Shown: positions 44,770 to 56,219 of the stretch, in pieces
Position numbering within the stretch: position 1 is the stretch's first letter
How the letters are laid out: every line of letters begins with the position of its first letter
Source: Amorphophallus konjac
Lineage: Eukaryota; Streptophyta; Magnoliopsida; Alismatales; Araceae
Direction: 5' to 3'
Length of the DNA stretch: 64,000 nucleotides
Assembly (NCBI GenBank): GCA_022559845.1
Contig: CM040118.1
Span: 235,337,224-235,401,223 of the forward strand
Translations under genes and position numbers: made by a program
The notes under the pieces: generated by a model
Told to the model about the DNA's origin: nothing
Databases searched by the model: none
The model's input: the letters and a program-made list of their open reading frames with translations, nothing else

Positions 44770-45060
44770 CCCACCTCCCACCGACTCACTGCCCGCCAGT
44801 GCCCAAAGGCACCACCGATTCGCATGGAAGCGCCGCCGATTCGCTGCTCCGCCAAGGATTGAGGACGCCGCCGAATCAATGGCACAACACATGTGCCACC
44901 GATTCAATAACCAAGGGGCCTTTTACATATGAAAAAGGTGCTCCACCGATCCATCCTTTTTTAAAAAAAAAGAAGATGTGCCACCGAATCATCACCCGTT
45001 TGCCTTTTTGCCAATGCATTTTTCTTTTATATAAAGTGTGCCACCGAATCATCCAATGGC
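44770..45060. repeat. Array of GCCACCGAATCA motifs in Tat U3
   Basis: About nine direct copies of CCACCGA[TA]TC/GCCGCCGATTC, for example GTGCCACCGATTCA and GTGCCACCGAATCATC (two copies). They lie just upstream of the TATA box. The core AGTCGGTG/ATTCGGTG on the other strand recurs at 43236-43440 and at 3950-4622. Confidence 0.7.
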
Positions 45061-45139
45061 ATTTTCGTAGTTTTCATCATTTTACCCCGAAACTGGCCCC
45101 GTCAGAAGCCTGACATTCGGTGCAACCTTGAATTTGATG

Positions 45140-45975
45140 CAGTAGGGTCGAAGTGTAGATTTCATCATTTTCGGGTCCCGATTTGCAGCTTCTGGTGATT
45201 CCGGCATGTGCCGAACCCGTGCTGATTTTCTCGGGTTTTGTTCTGATTCGGCCATCGGCACAGTGGTTTGTGTAGCCAACTCAACTTCACATAAATGTCA
45301 GATATCCCCATCGAGTGGACTATCCCTTGATGTATTTTTACCCTGACTGGGTGTCCTTTCGGCCACTCACGGGCCTTTCTGTTGCGATGTGTACCCGAAT
45401 TAGGTAACCCCAGTTTTCTCCTGATTTGGCGTTCGACACATCGATTCGTGCCGCAAACTCCACTTTATGGACATGTGAAGTGTCTTCATTGAGAGAGCCA
45501 TCCCTCGAAGTATTTTCACCTTGACTGGGCAGCTCTTTGGTCACCTACGGACCTTTTTCGACGTAGTGCGTACCCGAATCGGGTAACCCAGGGTTTCCCC
45601 TGATTCAGCCTTCGGCTCAGCGATTTGTGCCGCCAACTCCACTGTGTGGACATGTGGCGTGCCTTCATTAGCAGGGCCACCCCTCGAAGCATTTCTGCCT
45701 TGATTGGACGTTCCTGTGGCCATTTACGGGCCGTTCCAGAATTCTGTGTTTGTCGAGCAAACTTCCTGGGTTTTCTACTGATATCGCCCTCGGCACTTCA
45801 AATCGTACCCTCAGGCCTACTTTACGCCTGTAAGAAATGTCTTCATTGAGCGGGCAACCACTCCAGATGTTCTTACCCCCATGGGATAATTCTTCGGCCA
45901 ATTACGGACCACTTCGACATTCCGCGTGTCTTGATCAGATCACTCGGGTTTTCCGCTGATTAAGACTTCGGCTCC
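45140..45975. repeat. 179-bp tandem repeat, about four diverged units
   Basis: The landmark C(T)TGA[CT]TGGG(A)…TACGG[GA]CC starts units at 45342, 45520, 45699 and 45878 (178-179 bp apart). Units differ strongly, and the frame is not kept because the period is not a multiple of three. The minus-strand peptides (for example NEDTSHVHKVEFAARI) reflect the repeat. Tandem repeats of this kind are known from non-coding parts of Tat/Ogre elements. Confidence 0.75.
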
Positions 45976-46049
45976 CTCTTTTGGGGGTGTAGGGGCACTC
46001 GGCCAGAGTTTATGACCTGCAAAAGTAAAGGTCAAGAAAAATTAGAAAT

Positions 46050-46320
46050 ATTTTTAGTGTCAACAATGCAGCATGAAGGTTCGCGCATCTTTACATAGGT
46101 CGGTGCATACACATGCATTTATCATTTACTAGTCAGAGCATATGCATGGACAAAGTCTGAGCATATTCATAATAGTTAGAGCACATGCTTGACTTCATGT
46201 CTTAGCATCTTTGATCAGGTGAGAGCATAGTCATGCAAGTTTGAGCATATGCATGCTCAAAGTCAAAGCACATGCAGGCTTTCACGTCTGAGCACCTTTG
46301 TTGGCACTCAAAATATCACT
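46050..46320. repeat. Array of GAGCATATGCATG motifs
   Basis: About ten copies of GAGCATA/GAGCACATGC with AAAGTC or CTTTG nearby, 20-35 bp apart. It lies left of the plus-strand Tat promoter and may be part of its U3. Confidence 0.55.
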
Positions 46321-47020
46321 AACGGTGATCAAGCCTCAAAGATGAATGACACGGCCCTCTGCAGCACAGAAGCCGATAAATATCAACATATTAAAGCCCT
46401 ATAAAGCTTCCAGAGCCTTAGGTCACCCTGTATGAACATCGGAGACTTCACCTCAGGAGAATCGAGATGAATTCACAACCAACCGGTAGTGCGACCAAGC
46501 CTGCCCAATGAACCGGCATCGACTCCATCGTGCCGCATACACTACACCCATTGTCCGTTCAAGGACGACGGTCTATCCGGTGGCCAGCCACCTCATGAAA
46601 GACTCTCTTGAGATGAAAGAATGCCCTTGGCTCTTCAGAACGGAGGACCGAAAGCTCCGTCGGTAGAAGATCCCGGTTACCCGGCACAGGTACGGCTTCC
46701 TGCCAAGTTGGGCCCGTTAGTGGCCGAATGATCGCCTGGCCTGGGCGGAACTATCCCGGGTGTTATCCCACCCTCTAAGAAGCTTTGAGCACAAGCCAAA
46801 CCGAGCCAGCAGCACAGATCATAGTGCCGAAAGCCGTGTCAGTGGAAAACCCACGTGTTCAAACAAAAGATACTCAAAGTTCTGAGAAGGGCCATACGTC
46901 GTCCTGAGAGCTTCGGCAAGGCATCCTGTCAAGGTTTCGAAGAACGGCGGCAAGATTAATGTTCACGTCGGCTCCCGAAACCATCCCCGGACCCACCGGC
47001 TAACCCGCGGCGAGTGAGAG
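46321..47020. other. Probable U3 of the plus-strand Tat LTR, no gene
   Basis: Mixed-composition DNA without recognisable ORF. The left LTR end is not visible. Confidence 0.35.
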
Positions 47021-47032
47021 ATGTTAATACGG

Positions 47033-47055
47033 CATGCCCTAAATCGGCGCGCCCC
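47033..47055. repeat. GGCATGC-N9-GCGCGCC dyad near Tat promoter
   Basis: Inverted 7-bp arms with one mismatch and a 9-bp spacer. A perfect version, GGCACGC-N9-GCGTGCC, lies at 49009-49031 in the leader of the same element, among looser GGCGCGG/GCGTGCC copies at 48905-49140. Confidence 0.5.
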
Positions 47056-47150
47056 CTTTTTCGGTGCCCTTCTATTCCGGTGCGCAAAAGGCTTCAGAAT
47101 GCCCCTTCCTTGGCGCGCCAATTCCCATGCTGGATTAAACTTCAAACGGT

Positions 47151-47159
47151 CCCTATATA
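47151..47159 (+). promoter_or_regulatory. TATA box of the plus-strand Tat LTR
   Basis: GTCCCTATATAAGTGGCC, followed by a purine-rich leader (GAAACAGAAAAAAAGGAG). It marks the likely transcription start about 30 bp downstream. Confidence 0.55.
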
Positions 47160-48360
47160 AGTGGCCATTTGAAACAGAAAAAAAGGAGAAGGCGAAGGGG
47201 GTTTTTCGAAAGAACAAGAGAATTAAAAAAAAGGAGAGAGGGTCTGAGAGCCAATCACCTTCGAGGGAGAGAGGGTTTCTTGCGAGTGAAGTAGGATCTA
47301 TCCCTCGCGGCCGTCTTCCTTCCTCTGCCTGAAGCCCTCCGGAGCCAGAGAAAAAGGAGTCGTTCCGATACTCTGTTCTTCAAATAGGTGGGTCGTCTGC
47401 GTTTCCTGTCTACCCCCGACTGCTTCCCCTCAACAGAATGTAAGCGAGAGGGGGGGGGGGGGCTGGCAATGATATGACCCAACCTCCCCCCTTCTTCGCC
47501 ATCTTTTCTCTTTGTTGCTCACCTATGAGCTTCCCTAAAAGTAAAACGGTGGCCGTGCCGCGACGCCGGCACCAAACTTGTAACATATGTGTAGCCTCCT
47601 TCGCCGATGAGATGATGGCATGCATATATGAATGTATCGGTGGATTGAATGCTCAACGCCTCGCTTTCTTCTCCCACCACTATCTCATTTGGTATATATA
47701 TATAGGTGTCCTCCCGTGTATAGTTTTCCGATTCTGGTTTCCCCCTGATTCCGAATACGCCCTGGGATGCCATGGGCTATAGAGATAACCCCTCCCCGGG
47801 TCCTCCGCGTCTGTGCCTGTGCATACATCTTCCCCATTTTAATACGAGATCTGACCTCGACCTTCTTCCCTCTTTGCATTTCTCCGTTGCTCAGAGGAGG
47901 TAGGGGTTGCTTCCGGAATAGTGGAGTCCATCTTGTGACTACTGCGTTCCAGCCATTCGAGTATATGTGCGCGTAGATAAATCATCCCAGCTGTATATCA
48001 ACTGCCTCCTTCCATGACTGTTCTTTGCATTCTCTTCCGTGGATGGAAATCCAGTCTCGCGAGCATCAACACCTTAACCCCGTGGCGGGTAGGTTATCAA
48101 TGCTGAGAATTTTCATTTTTTTCGTTTGTGGTCTGCAACCACTAAACCATTCAAGTCCCGTTGGTTTCATCTTAGTCACCCGGGGAGGGGGATATTCCCC
48201 ACTGCTTCGCAGAGTTGCCAATCGATCAAGGGAGTTCCACTTCTAAGTGATGGACGCTTCCCATGGGCCGTAGGGCTAATAACAACAGGGGCTTCAACCC
48301 GACAATGTAAACCCACAGTCTCTCAGGATTCTGTGGTGTCTAAGGGGCGAGTGCTCCTAG
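47160..48360. other. Transcribed LTR/leader of the plus-strand Tat element, no gene
   Basis: Contains a purine-rich leader, a G-run at about 47450-47462 and mixed sequence. Short frames on both strands lack any recognisable domain. LTR end and PBS are not evident. Confidence 0.35.
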
Positions 48361-48548
48361 TAGGCTTGTCCTTGGGGCCTCTCTCCTTAATGCTCCCTCG
48401 CTGACGGATACAGTGCACACAGTAGGTTGCCCACTCCTCGTAGGCTAGTCCTCGGGGTGTCTCTTCCATCAATAGCTTCCTCGTCCCTCTGTTTCCACCC
48501 ACGGAACTATGGCGCCCCTCGCAGGCTAGTCCTCGGGGTATCCTGTCC
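48361..48548. repeat. About 80-bp tandem repeat, three units
   Basis: TAGGCTAGTCCTCGGGGTGT or variants occur at 48361, 48441 and 48522. Only this landmark and some flanking CTCTCC DNA are conserved. Confidence 0.55.
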
Positions 48549-50157
48549 GACCGGGGTTTGATGGCTGCCACTATGTAGACCGGCTTGTTAGGGGCTTACT
48601 CCATGAGTGAGTATGACCCTGTTTCTCCCCTGCAATCCTTCAGGGACGGGGGAGATGCTGCCCAATTTTCGGCAGAATCCTTTTTAACTTATAAGATCAT
48701 TTATATAAAATGGCTTTAATAAAACATTCGTTTTGAGGTTAAGGACCCTAGTGCTCGATTATGAACCTCGCACTAGCTTATAATTTCACTTCTGGGGAGC
48801 GCTGGACTCCAATTAAACAAACAATCACCTCAATTAACTTTAAAACTCTCAATAGAACCTTAATAAACTTAAATCATGTCCAAATTCATCAAAAAAAATA
48901 GCTAAAGCAGCGCGGTCCTAATCCAGCGTGCCTTAATATGGCGCGGTACCCCCCCGCACCGGAATAACTTTACACTCATAAAAATTTGATTTCAAACGGT
49001 ACGTTTCCGGCACGCTCTAATCCGGCGTGCCCCAAGCCCATCGCGCCGGGTTAAACAGGCTCATGGCCATGCCGTATTAGAATCATTTACCTACATTTGG
49101 CCACGCCGGGGAAACCTATCCCTACGCGCAGCCGCGCCAGTTTTGAGGCACTATAATGTTCTAATCACTCACTCGCCCTCGAAGCGAAGCGATCCTCGTC
49201 TCCCGTGGTCGAGATTAATGACTCTAATCAATAATAAATTGAATAAGAAAGGGCTATTCAAGCTCAGGTCATTTTACTATCATACTTTTACTACCATGTC
49301 CGTTAGTGCTTTGCTTTCGTTATCATGCTTATGTTACCAGTTCCGTCCCCCCCTCAGTGGAGGCTAATAAATTTGAATGATCACTGATCATTATTACAAC
49401 TCTACTGCCATGCTTAGCATAATCATGAACATCATGTGTGCATGCCTACATGGACCCTCGGGTATATCGAATGGCACTAACGGAAGCCCGAGTTACGCCC
49501 GATCGGAAGTCTCTACTATGCGCGATGGTGGTCCTCGGACCTACGTCCTCCGCCACGTACCAAGGGTCTCCAATTTAATGAACCATGCCCCTCTTGCATG
49601 ATAGATAAAAACATCTCATGTGACCTCGTCACGTTTATACCTTCGCATCTTTATTCCGGCCTCGACAGCCCACCATCTCGGCAATTAATCAAAGGTTTTC
49701 CCTCCTCGCGGGGGATGTAATTAACGCCATAGCCTTTATGGTGTGACGGACTGCTGGTCCCGACCGAGTCTCACTCTCGCCTGATACGGGTCAGAATGAG
49801 CGCATAATAAACTCGTCACTTATGGGACTGGCACGCCTGCACAGTCAATTAGTCAGTTAATTGCCAGCTAATTAATTGGTTGATCGACACGTAAATAAAT
49901 CAAATAAACCCACCAATAAAACAAAAATAATAATAATTTTCAACAAAGTACAAGGAAGAGATCCCATCGCGGAAATAGTCTGGCACGCCCGATGGGACAT
50001 ACATGATAAAATACCTCTGGTAAAATTAAACCTCAGAAATAGTCTGGCACGTTCAATGGGACGAGTGTCACCTTTCATCTCTTTGCCGAGATACTCGGGC
50101 GTCGAGGCCCTCCCAAAGGTTGCTGATCGTTGGTTTGTTTGTCTTGACAAGCAAACG
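48549..50157 (+). other. Leader of the plus-strand Tat element
   Basis: No gene. Holds the GGGGGAGATGCTGCCCAATTTTCGGC block (near 48650) and a second block (49640-49780), both shared with the minus-strand Tat element, plus the dyads at 48905-49140. A frame opens at 49876, but conserved Gag-like sequence starts only at 50158. Confidence 0.5.
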
Positions 50158-51483
50158 ATGACGACAACAACTGGACTGACTGGCGTCGGCTTCGGCCCTT
50201 CAATAGTGGCCGGTCATGCGCAAGGGTACCTGGCGGTGCCCATGGTGTTCGGCAACTTCCCTGCTGCTGTTGGCTTCCCCAACTTCTTAGGGTTAGCCTT
50301 TGTGGATATGCTGAAGGTGGAACCCTCGGAGCCCATCGAGGGAGCTACAAAGAAGATGGAGCCTCCGAAGGCTCGATGCTGCCACGACTCACCCAAGAGT
50401 CCTACCCTGGTCACCAGCTACCTGGTGCACCATGCTATCCATGGGGTCCGCCCCGATGCTGCTAACAAGTCCGGAGGTCGTCAACGCAAACAACTCCGGA
50501 GGAGTACTGCTGTGGTTACCGGATCTCTGTCTCAATCCGGTAAATCCATGATGGTTGGTGGCATACGCGTCTTCCTCAATGGACGCGATGCACGAATAGT
50601 CCCGGACCGGGTCATCCCCGTCATCCCCGTCTGCAACTCATACCAAGCCCTCGCTGGAAGGAGGGCGGAAAGAGAAGTGGCCGGCCGCTACGGCCAAGAG
50701 AAGTTGGCCCCCATGCCAAAGAAGTTTAAATAGGTGTGGGTCCCCAAGAGGGTCCAGCCTATCCACCAAGCTACACCTGTCCGCCTCCGCCCTGGTCGTG
50801 ACGGAGCAGAAGGAAGGAAGGAAAGGGGCCTGGCCCCGAAAGAGGAAGAGGCGGTTGCGGACCCTCCATGCCGTGAAAGCTTCCGGGCCTGTGCCCGCCA
50901 AGCCAACGTCCCTGCTATGGGACGAAGATTTCAGCAACCTGCCGACATGGCTCAGCTGGCTTACATCCCTCCTGTGGGAGGTCGACTGCTGTCCCCCGTG
51001 CTGCATCAAGAACATGGTCGAGAAGAGATGACCAACATGGTCAAGAACTATTTCCGAGGGCTAGGTAACCCCTCGCTTGGACAGCAGCGGCTGATGCAAG
51101 CAGCTGCAGCCAATGAAGACTACTGCCCATCAATGGCAGTTGAAGAAGATGCAAGAGAAAGGATGATGGCGTCGTTAGTTGACGATAATGGCTATGATGA
51201 CGGCTTTGAGACCGAAGCCGATGAAGCCGCCCCTAGGCGGGAAGAAACAAAAAGGACTTCTCTGTTCGAGAGGCTGACCTTCCCGGAGCAGGCTAAGAGG
51301 AAGGTCCATCGACAGAGAATAAGGATGCAGGTCTTCACCTGCAATATGGCTGGCACATTTAGTCGATATGGGGGACTTCACGAAGACCCCCGCGAGTTGG
51401 CTCAATTGGCCGCGAGGTCAGGGCCGAATACTCGAAGAACAGAAGCCGCAAGGGAGCTCCTTGCGGCAGCTAAAGGAAAATAA
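50158..51483 (+). pseudogene. N-terminal extension of Tat gag (pre-capsid domain), plus strand
   Basis: Starts MTTTTGLTGVGFGPSIVAG and has the conserved blocks GYLAVPMVFGNFPAAVGFPNFLG, GGIRVFLNGRDARIVPDRVIP, VWVPKR, SLFERLTFPEQAKRKVHRQRIR and MQVFTCNMAGT. A TAG at 50731-50733 interrupts it; the frame resumes at once and runs to 51483. The minus-strand element (41536-40073) has the same blocks in the same order. Basic, Pro- and Arg-rich linkers separate them. I recognise no catalytic or zinc motif. It could be a fused ORF1, as known from Ogre-like Tat elements, or an extended matrix region of Gag. Confidence 0.65.
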
Positions 51484-53599
51484 CCCCTGGGCTATCATTA
51501 ATGGAATGATGGAGCTACTATCTTAACCGCCAATGTAGTGACAGCGGAAGAAGAAGATGACGTCCTCCTCGACATCCTGCCCGAGGGTACGTCCAGAGAA
51601 GCAACAGAGGCTATCCCTAGCGTGGCAACTATGGACCCGACGGTCCTGATGCTACTTTAGAGATACCGGCAAGAGATAGACTTGCTGAAGAAACAGCTGA
51701 TGGAGAAGACTGAACAATCATCAGCTTCCAAGTCACCCGAAGTCCAGGGTGAGTCATCCCGGGGAGCGGTCCATCATGTCGACCCTCCGCCACTCTACAC
51801 CATGCCTCAGTCGTCAGAGCCGAGCATGGAGACAACTTAGCAGCGGCCACCACAGTCGCAGCCGTTGATGCCGCCGGTGCTCCCCCAAGTGCACCAGACA
51901 CCCCCACTACTGCGTCCTCCACAGGCGACCACTCTGGTCACCCCGTACCTGCAGCCAGAACACTTCTATCCGGACCCAGTCGACCCCACGGTCATGAACC
52001 GGATGATGGTGGAGAGGATGATCGAGCTGAAGCTCGCAGAAAGGAGCGAAGGAGACTACGTCGCATTTGATGCCTATCGGGTGCCATATCCGCAACATCA
52101 TGCTGCCAAGCGGCTTCCCCCAGGGATCAACAAGCTGCCCAAGTTCGACAAGTTCAACGGGAAGGGATCCCCGAAGGAACACGTCGCATATTATATGACT
52201 GTCATGGGTGATATGGCCACCGATGAATCATACTTGTTAAAGTTTTTCGGGTCCTCACTGACGGGGCTCACATTTGAATGGTACTCCAGCCTCCCGGCCG
52301 GGTCAATCAGCGACTGGTCGGATATGCAGAAGAAGTTCAGGGAAAGATTCCATGTTACCGAGAGGGGGGTCACAGTGGCCGAACTTTACTCAACAAAGTA
52401 AAAGGGCAGATGAGACATCCCTCGACTATATTAAGATGTTGAGGAACCTTAGAATGAGATGCAAGCGGCCCCCGCATCAGGAGGACACTGTGAAAATATG
52501 CAAACAGAACCTCAGGAGGGAGGTTCTGGAAAAGGCGATTGGGATGGAAATACAGTGGTTTGACCGATTGAACAATGTCATGGCCGAAGTGGAAGCCTTC
52601 CTGGCCAGACCTGCCCCTACATCAACTGCCAGCACAACCCAGAAGGGCAAGGCAGTGGAGCGGCGCCCGACGCCTAAATAAGCGAACGCTCTTGACATCA
52701 AGGCGTTCGAACAACACAAAGATAAAGGCAAGAAGGTGGTTGCCCCACAGCCTGCAAAAGCCCTAGACGGAAAAGAAGGCCCCTTGCTGCTGGACAAGAT
52801 GAAGAAGGCTTACTCCTTTCCGAAGGACAAGACCAGGATTCTGTTCGACTGGGTAACAGAGTATGGCGCGGTCACCCTGCCAGAGCCGAAGAGGCCGGAG
52901 GACCTGAAAATAAAAGACAGTCCAAGATTCTGCCCCTACCATCAGATGCTGGGGCATCCAATCGAAGACTATTATATTTTCAAGGACATCATCGAAGGGA
53001 TGGTGAAGAAAAATGAAATAGAGTTGGGAGAGTACAAGGTGAACCCTCCTCAGCCGCATGAAGCCCCTCCTAGAAGAGCAGGAGTGAACATGATCTCCCT
53101 ATATTAGGCATTGCCTGAAGAGATCTTTGAAGCAAGTACGTGGAGCACCTATGAAATTCATATCTTGAAGCCCGTGAAAGAACAACAGGGATGGCAGCAG
53201 GTCCCTATGAAGTATAAAAGGAAGAGGGCACCTCGCCCGAAAGTGGGGGCACATGTCCGTGGCCTCACACCACGACCTGCTCTACCGGTGGCAGCACCTG
53301 TATGGACCACTCCACCTATAGTCTTCAGGATACCTACACACAATTGGAGGAGACAGACTCTGCTGTCGGTGGTCAAGGAAACCAGTCTTTGGATCCGCAG
53401 ACTACAAGACATTATTGAAGGGCTAGATGAGTACGTGCAACCCGAATTGAAGCCCTTGCTGGTGCGAGACCATCTTCCATGGCAAGAACTGGAGCAGCTC
53501 TCACTCGGGCAAGAGGAAGAAGCTGATGCAGCATCCGATAAGGAGGGCAGTCTGTTCTGGGGGCAGGCGCCTACTAAAGCAAAAAAGAAGAAAAAATAA
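51484..53599 (+). pseudogene. gag: gag of the plus-strand Tat element
   Basis: Pieces in order: a Pro/Gln-rich linker with stops (51600-51864); capsid part 51865-52401 (VPYPQHHAAKRLPPGINKLPKFDKFN, GSPKEHVAYYMTVMGDMA, FEWYSSLPAGSISDW); a one-base frameshift near 52400; then 52405-53107 (ADETSLDYIKMLRNLRMRCK, ILFDWVTEYGAVTLPEPKRPED) with a knuckle-like CPYHQMLGHPIEDY that has lost its last Cys; and 53111-53599, ending in a Lys run. Stops at 52679, 53105 and elsewhere break it. It aligns with gag at 40048-38426. Structural protein of the retrotransposon particle; not functional as it stands. Confidence 0.85.
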
Positions 53600-53635
53600 A
53601 AGAAGAAGAAAAGAAAGGCCGCTAAGGCTGATAAA

Positions 53636-55135
53636 GTGCAAGTTGTCTCATGCAATACTCTATCAGCACTCTTCAACCTGCCCGGAGAGGAGGAAGAAGA
53701 GGAAATCTGCTTCACACCCCCTATCGGGGGAGGCAAGGCCGAGGCCGCAACTGTTGCACATGCAACCCAGTCAGGCCAGAAATGGGGGTGCCAGCCGCCG
53801 CCCAACCACAACATTATATTCAGGGGAGAGTAGCCCTACAAGACGCCTCCCCCGGAGGTCTAGGTAGTCCAGATCCCTCCTCCGCCAGGCCTATATAACA
53901 AGAGTGGGGGCAAGGCAGTCCCTTCATTCCTTGAATTCATGAAGATGTCTAAAGGGAAGCAACCATGCCAGGAGGCTAACCCTGCACCCGGGGATGTTCA
54001 CCCGCAGCCAGCACAATCTGCCGAAGCTCCGAATGCATATGGAGCTTTCCCTACAGCGGCTAATGAAGAACACCAAGGATCCGGTGCTAGCCAGAAAGGT
54101 GTTGAGTCCGATGCAGATGAAGTAGGTCCATCGGGGGCCGCAACTCAGGACTCTCCCAGGCCCAGGTGGGCCGAAGAGATGAAGCTTTCCAATGTCCGAG
54201 CTGGGAGCCGAATAATGAAGCTACTCAAGAAGCTCCCTGCTAGATTTACAATCTGGGAGATCCTCTCTTTGAGTGAAGAGACCCGACTAGCGATCATCAC
54301 TGCTCTGCAGACGCCTGCTCATTTTGAGACCTGCTTGGCTAAAGCACTACCAGAAGCCAGCATGACCTTCACTCAAGAAGACATGCTTCTACCTACCATC
54401 AGCCACAACAGGCCGCTGTACATGAAGGGGCACCTGAACGGGAGGGAGCTGAACATGATTCCGGTCGACCCTGGTGTAGCTGTCAATATTCTTCCCTACA
54501 GAATCTACGGGAGGCACCACTTCAACGTGCATCTTGAGAAGGTCAGGGATATACGTATCGTCAGCTTCAATCAAAAATGTGAAGTGTCGATGGGGGTGGC
54601 GGAGTTCACACTTACCCTGGCAGATTTCTCTATGACGGTGCAGTTCCATGTCATCGACTCCCGCACCTCGTACAAGGCGCTGCTCGGCCGACCATGGCTG
54701 CATGAAAATATGGTGGTGCCCTCTACGCTCCACCAATGTATCAAATATAGTCTCCAGGGGAAGGAGAAGAGGATATTTGCTGACCTCCACCCATTCGAGG
54801 TATTTGAATGTCACTTGGCGGACGCCAACCTATATGCGGGACCTTCTCAAAAGACCCCTGAAGCTAAAACCCCTGTGGGGGCATCAAGAAATGCGTCCGG
54901 CGACAACTGGTATCCACCACTGCCGCGCGGATACGTCAAGCCCAAGGCGGTCTCTCATATCACCGTATCTGGGGACGTGGGCATAATAGCACCCCCAGCT
55001 TTGTACCCCGAAGCTAATGTAGTGCAGGTCGATCGGCAGCACAACTACATTGGAGTCCCGGACGGCATCACCAAGCCAATTCCCGGCCTCGATGACCCCA
55101 CTGTCGAGCCTTTCAAAGCCTGGGAGGTGGCATAA
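53636..55135 (+). pseudogene. pol: Aspartic protease region of Tat pol
   Basis: A linker (VSCNTLSALFNLPG…ICFTPP, 53636-53832) leads into the 398-codon frame 53939-55135. From about residue 160 this frame has the retropepsin fold pattern of Tat elements: LYMKGHLNGRELNMI, the active-site box VDPGVAVNILPY (54464-54499), then FHVIDSRTSYKALLGRPWLHE and VPSTLHQCIKY. The active site normally reads D[ST]G; here it is DPG, which probably abolishes catalysis. The N-terminal 150 residues are acidic and unstructured-looking. Confidence 0.8.
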
Positions 55136-56219
55136 ATAGATGGGCCCAGCAACTTGTTCTATACAGCTGAAGAACACCCTACTCGGGAAGACACAGACTG
55201 CTGTCTACCCGAAGATATAGACAATCCGTTAGTTCCCGTCAAGGGTCTGGCATTCGCAACCGATCGGATGGCCAGGATGTTCCAGAAGCAACACATCCCC
55301 TCCGATCAGTCTCGAAAAAGCCAGGAAGCTTTCCAGAAAATGTGGTCTCCCGCGAGTCTGGAGAAGGAACTGAGATGCATCTCTCAGCACCCAGGGTTGG
55401 GCTTCATCCTGGAAGAATATTATTACAGTGGGTGATACGAGGTAGACACCATTTTTGCCTTCTGCCCTGCTGAAGATAGCCCACTTGGGGCAACTTTTGA
55501 TGAATACCCAATGGAAGCTGAATATGCTAAGCCAGCTCAGCCTGGAAATCAAGAAGCGGAGACCGTTATTCCTTGCCGATGCTGGGAGCAGGTCTATCCC
55601 GAAGAGACGGCTCTTCAAGCCAAATTTGATACGGCTAGCAGCAGCGAAGCCGAAGATGTTGAAGAAACAGGGACCCCTCCCTCCAGTAGAGTCCTACTGA
55701 TAATGACCTCAGCACCTCTCCTGCCAATCGGGGAAGCCTCAGCCGACTCCGATCAAGAGGTATATGCTGCCAAGAATAGGAATGCCACTTCTATTGAAGA
55801 TACAACTTCCCCAGAAGGCGAGACCTCCTCACCTTCTGCTACAAGACTGGGATGCTGTTCCAGCCAAACAACAAGCAGCCACCATTCTGTCACGGCTGCA
55901 ACCCCGACCACAAGGGCTGAAGCTGCTCTCTCGCCCTTGGAAGCTACAATGGTAGTAGATTTACTGAGAGAACAATCTGCACGGCCGTTATTGAATGAAG
56001 CAGAGGACCTTCTGAGACTCTGATGATGTCAAATGAGGAAACCAAGGTCCTTGACCCCGAAGACGGTATTCCAGATTTCGTTGACCTTCAGCCGGCACCT
56101 ACGGAGATAGAAGACGGAGGCCAAGGTATGGTTGATGAGCTGATAGAAGTTAACCTAGGAAATGAGGTAGATCCCAGGCCTACCTTTCTCAGTGCCCAAC
56201 TTCGCTAGAAGAACGGGAG
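55136..56219 (+). pseudogene. pol: Protease-RT linker of Tat pol
   Basis: Open pieces 55154-55435 and 55511-56023 and then 56023-56208 encode an acidic Ser/Glu/Pro-rich linker with no known fold (SLEKELRCISQHPGLGFI, then IEVNLGNEVDPRPTFLSAQL). The last part, NLG…PRPTFLSA.L, is the usual lead-in to RT in this lineage. Frameshifts and stops separate the pieces. Confidence 0.65.

Larger units (their letters stand above)
43540..45975 (-). mobile_element. LTR and leader start of the minus-strand Tat element (limits uncertain)
   Basis: The minus-strand order is a 179-bp repeat (45975-45140), an array of the TGATTCGGTGGCAC motif (45060-44770), a TATA box (TATAAATAG, complement of 44728-44736), a purine-rich leader, and a block GGGGAGATGATGTCCAATTTTTGCAG (complement of about 43565-43592) that has a close partner in the plus-strand element near 48650. 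No LTR termini or PBS could be fixed. Short plus frames here are not genes. Confidence 0.5.
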
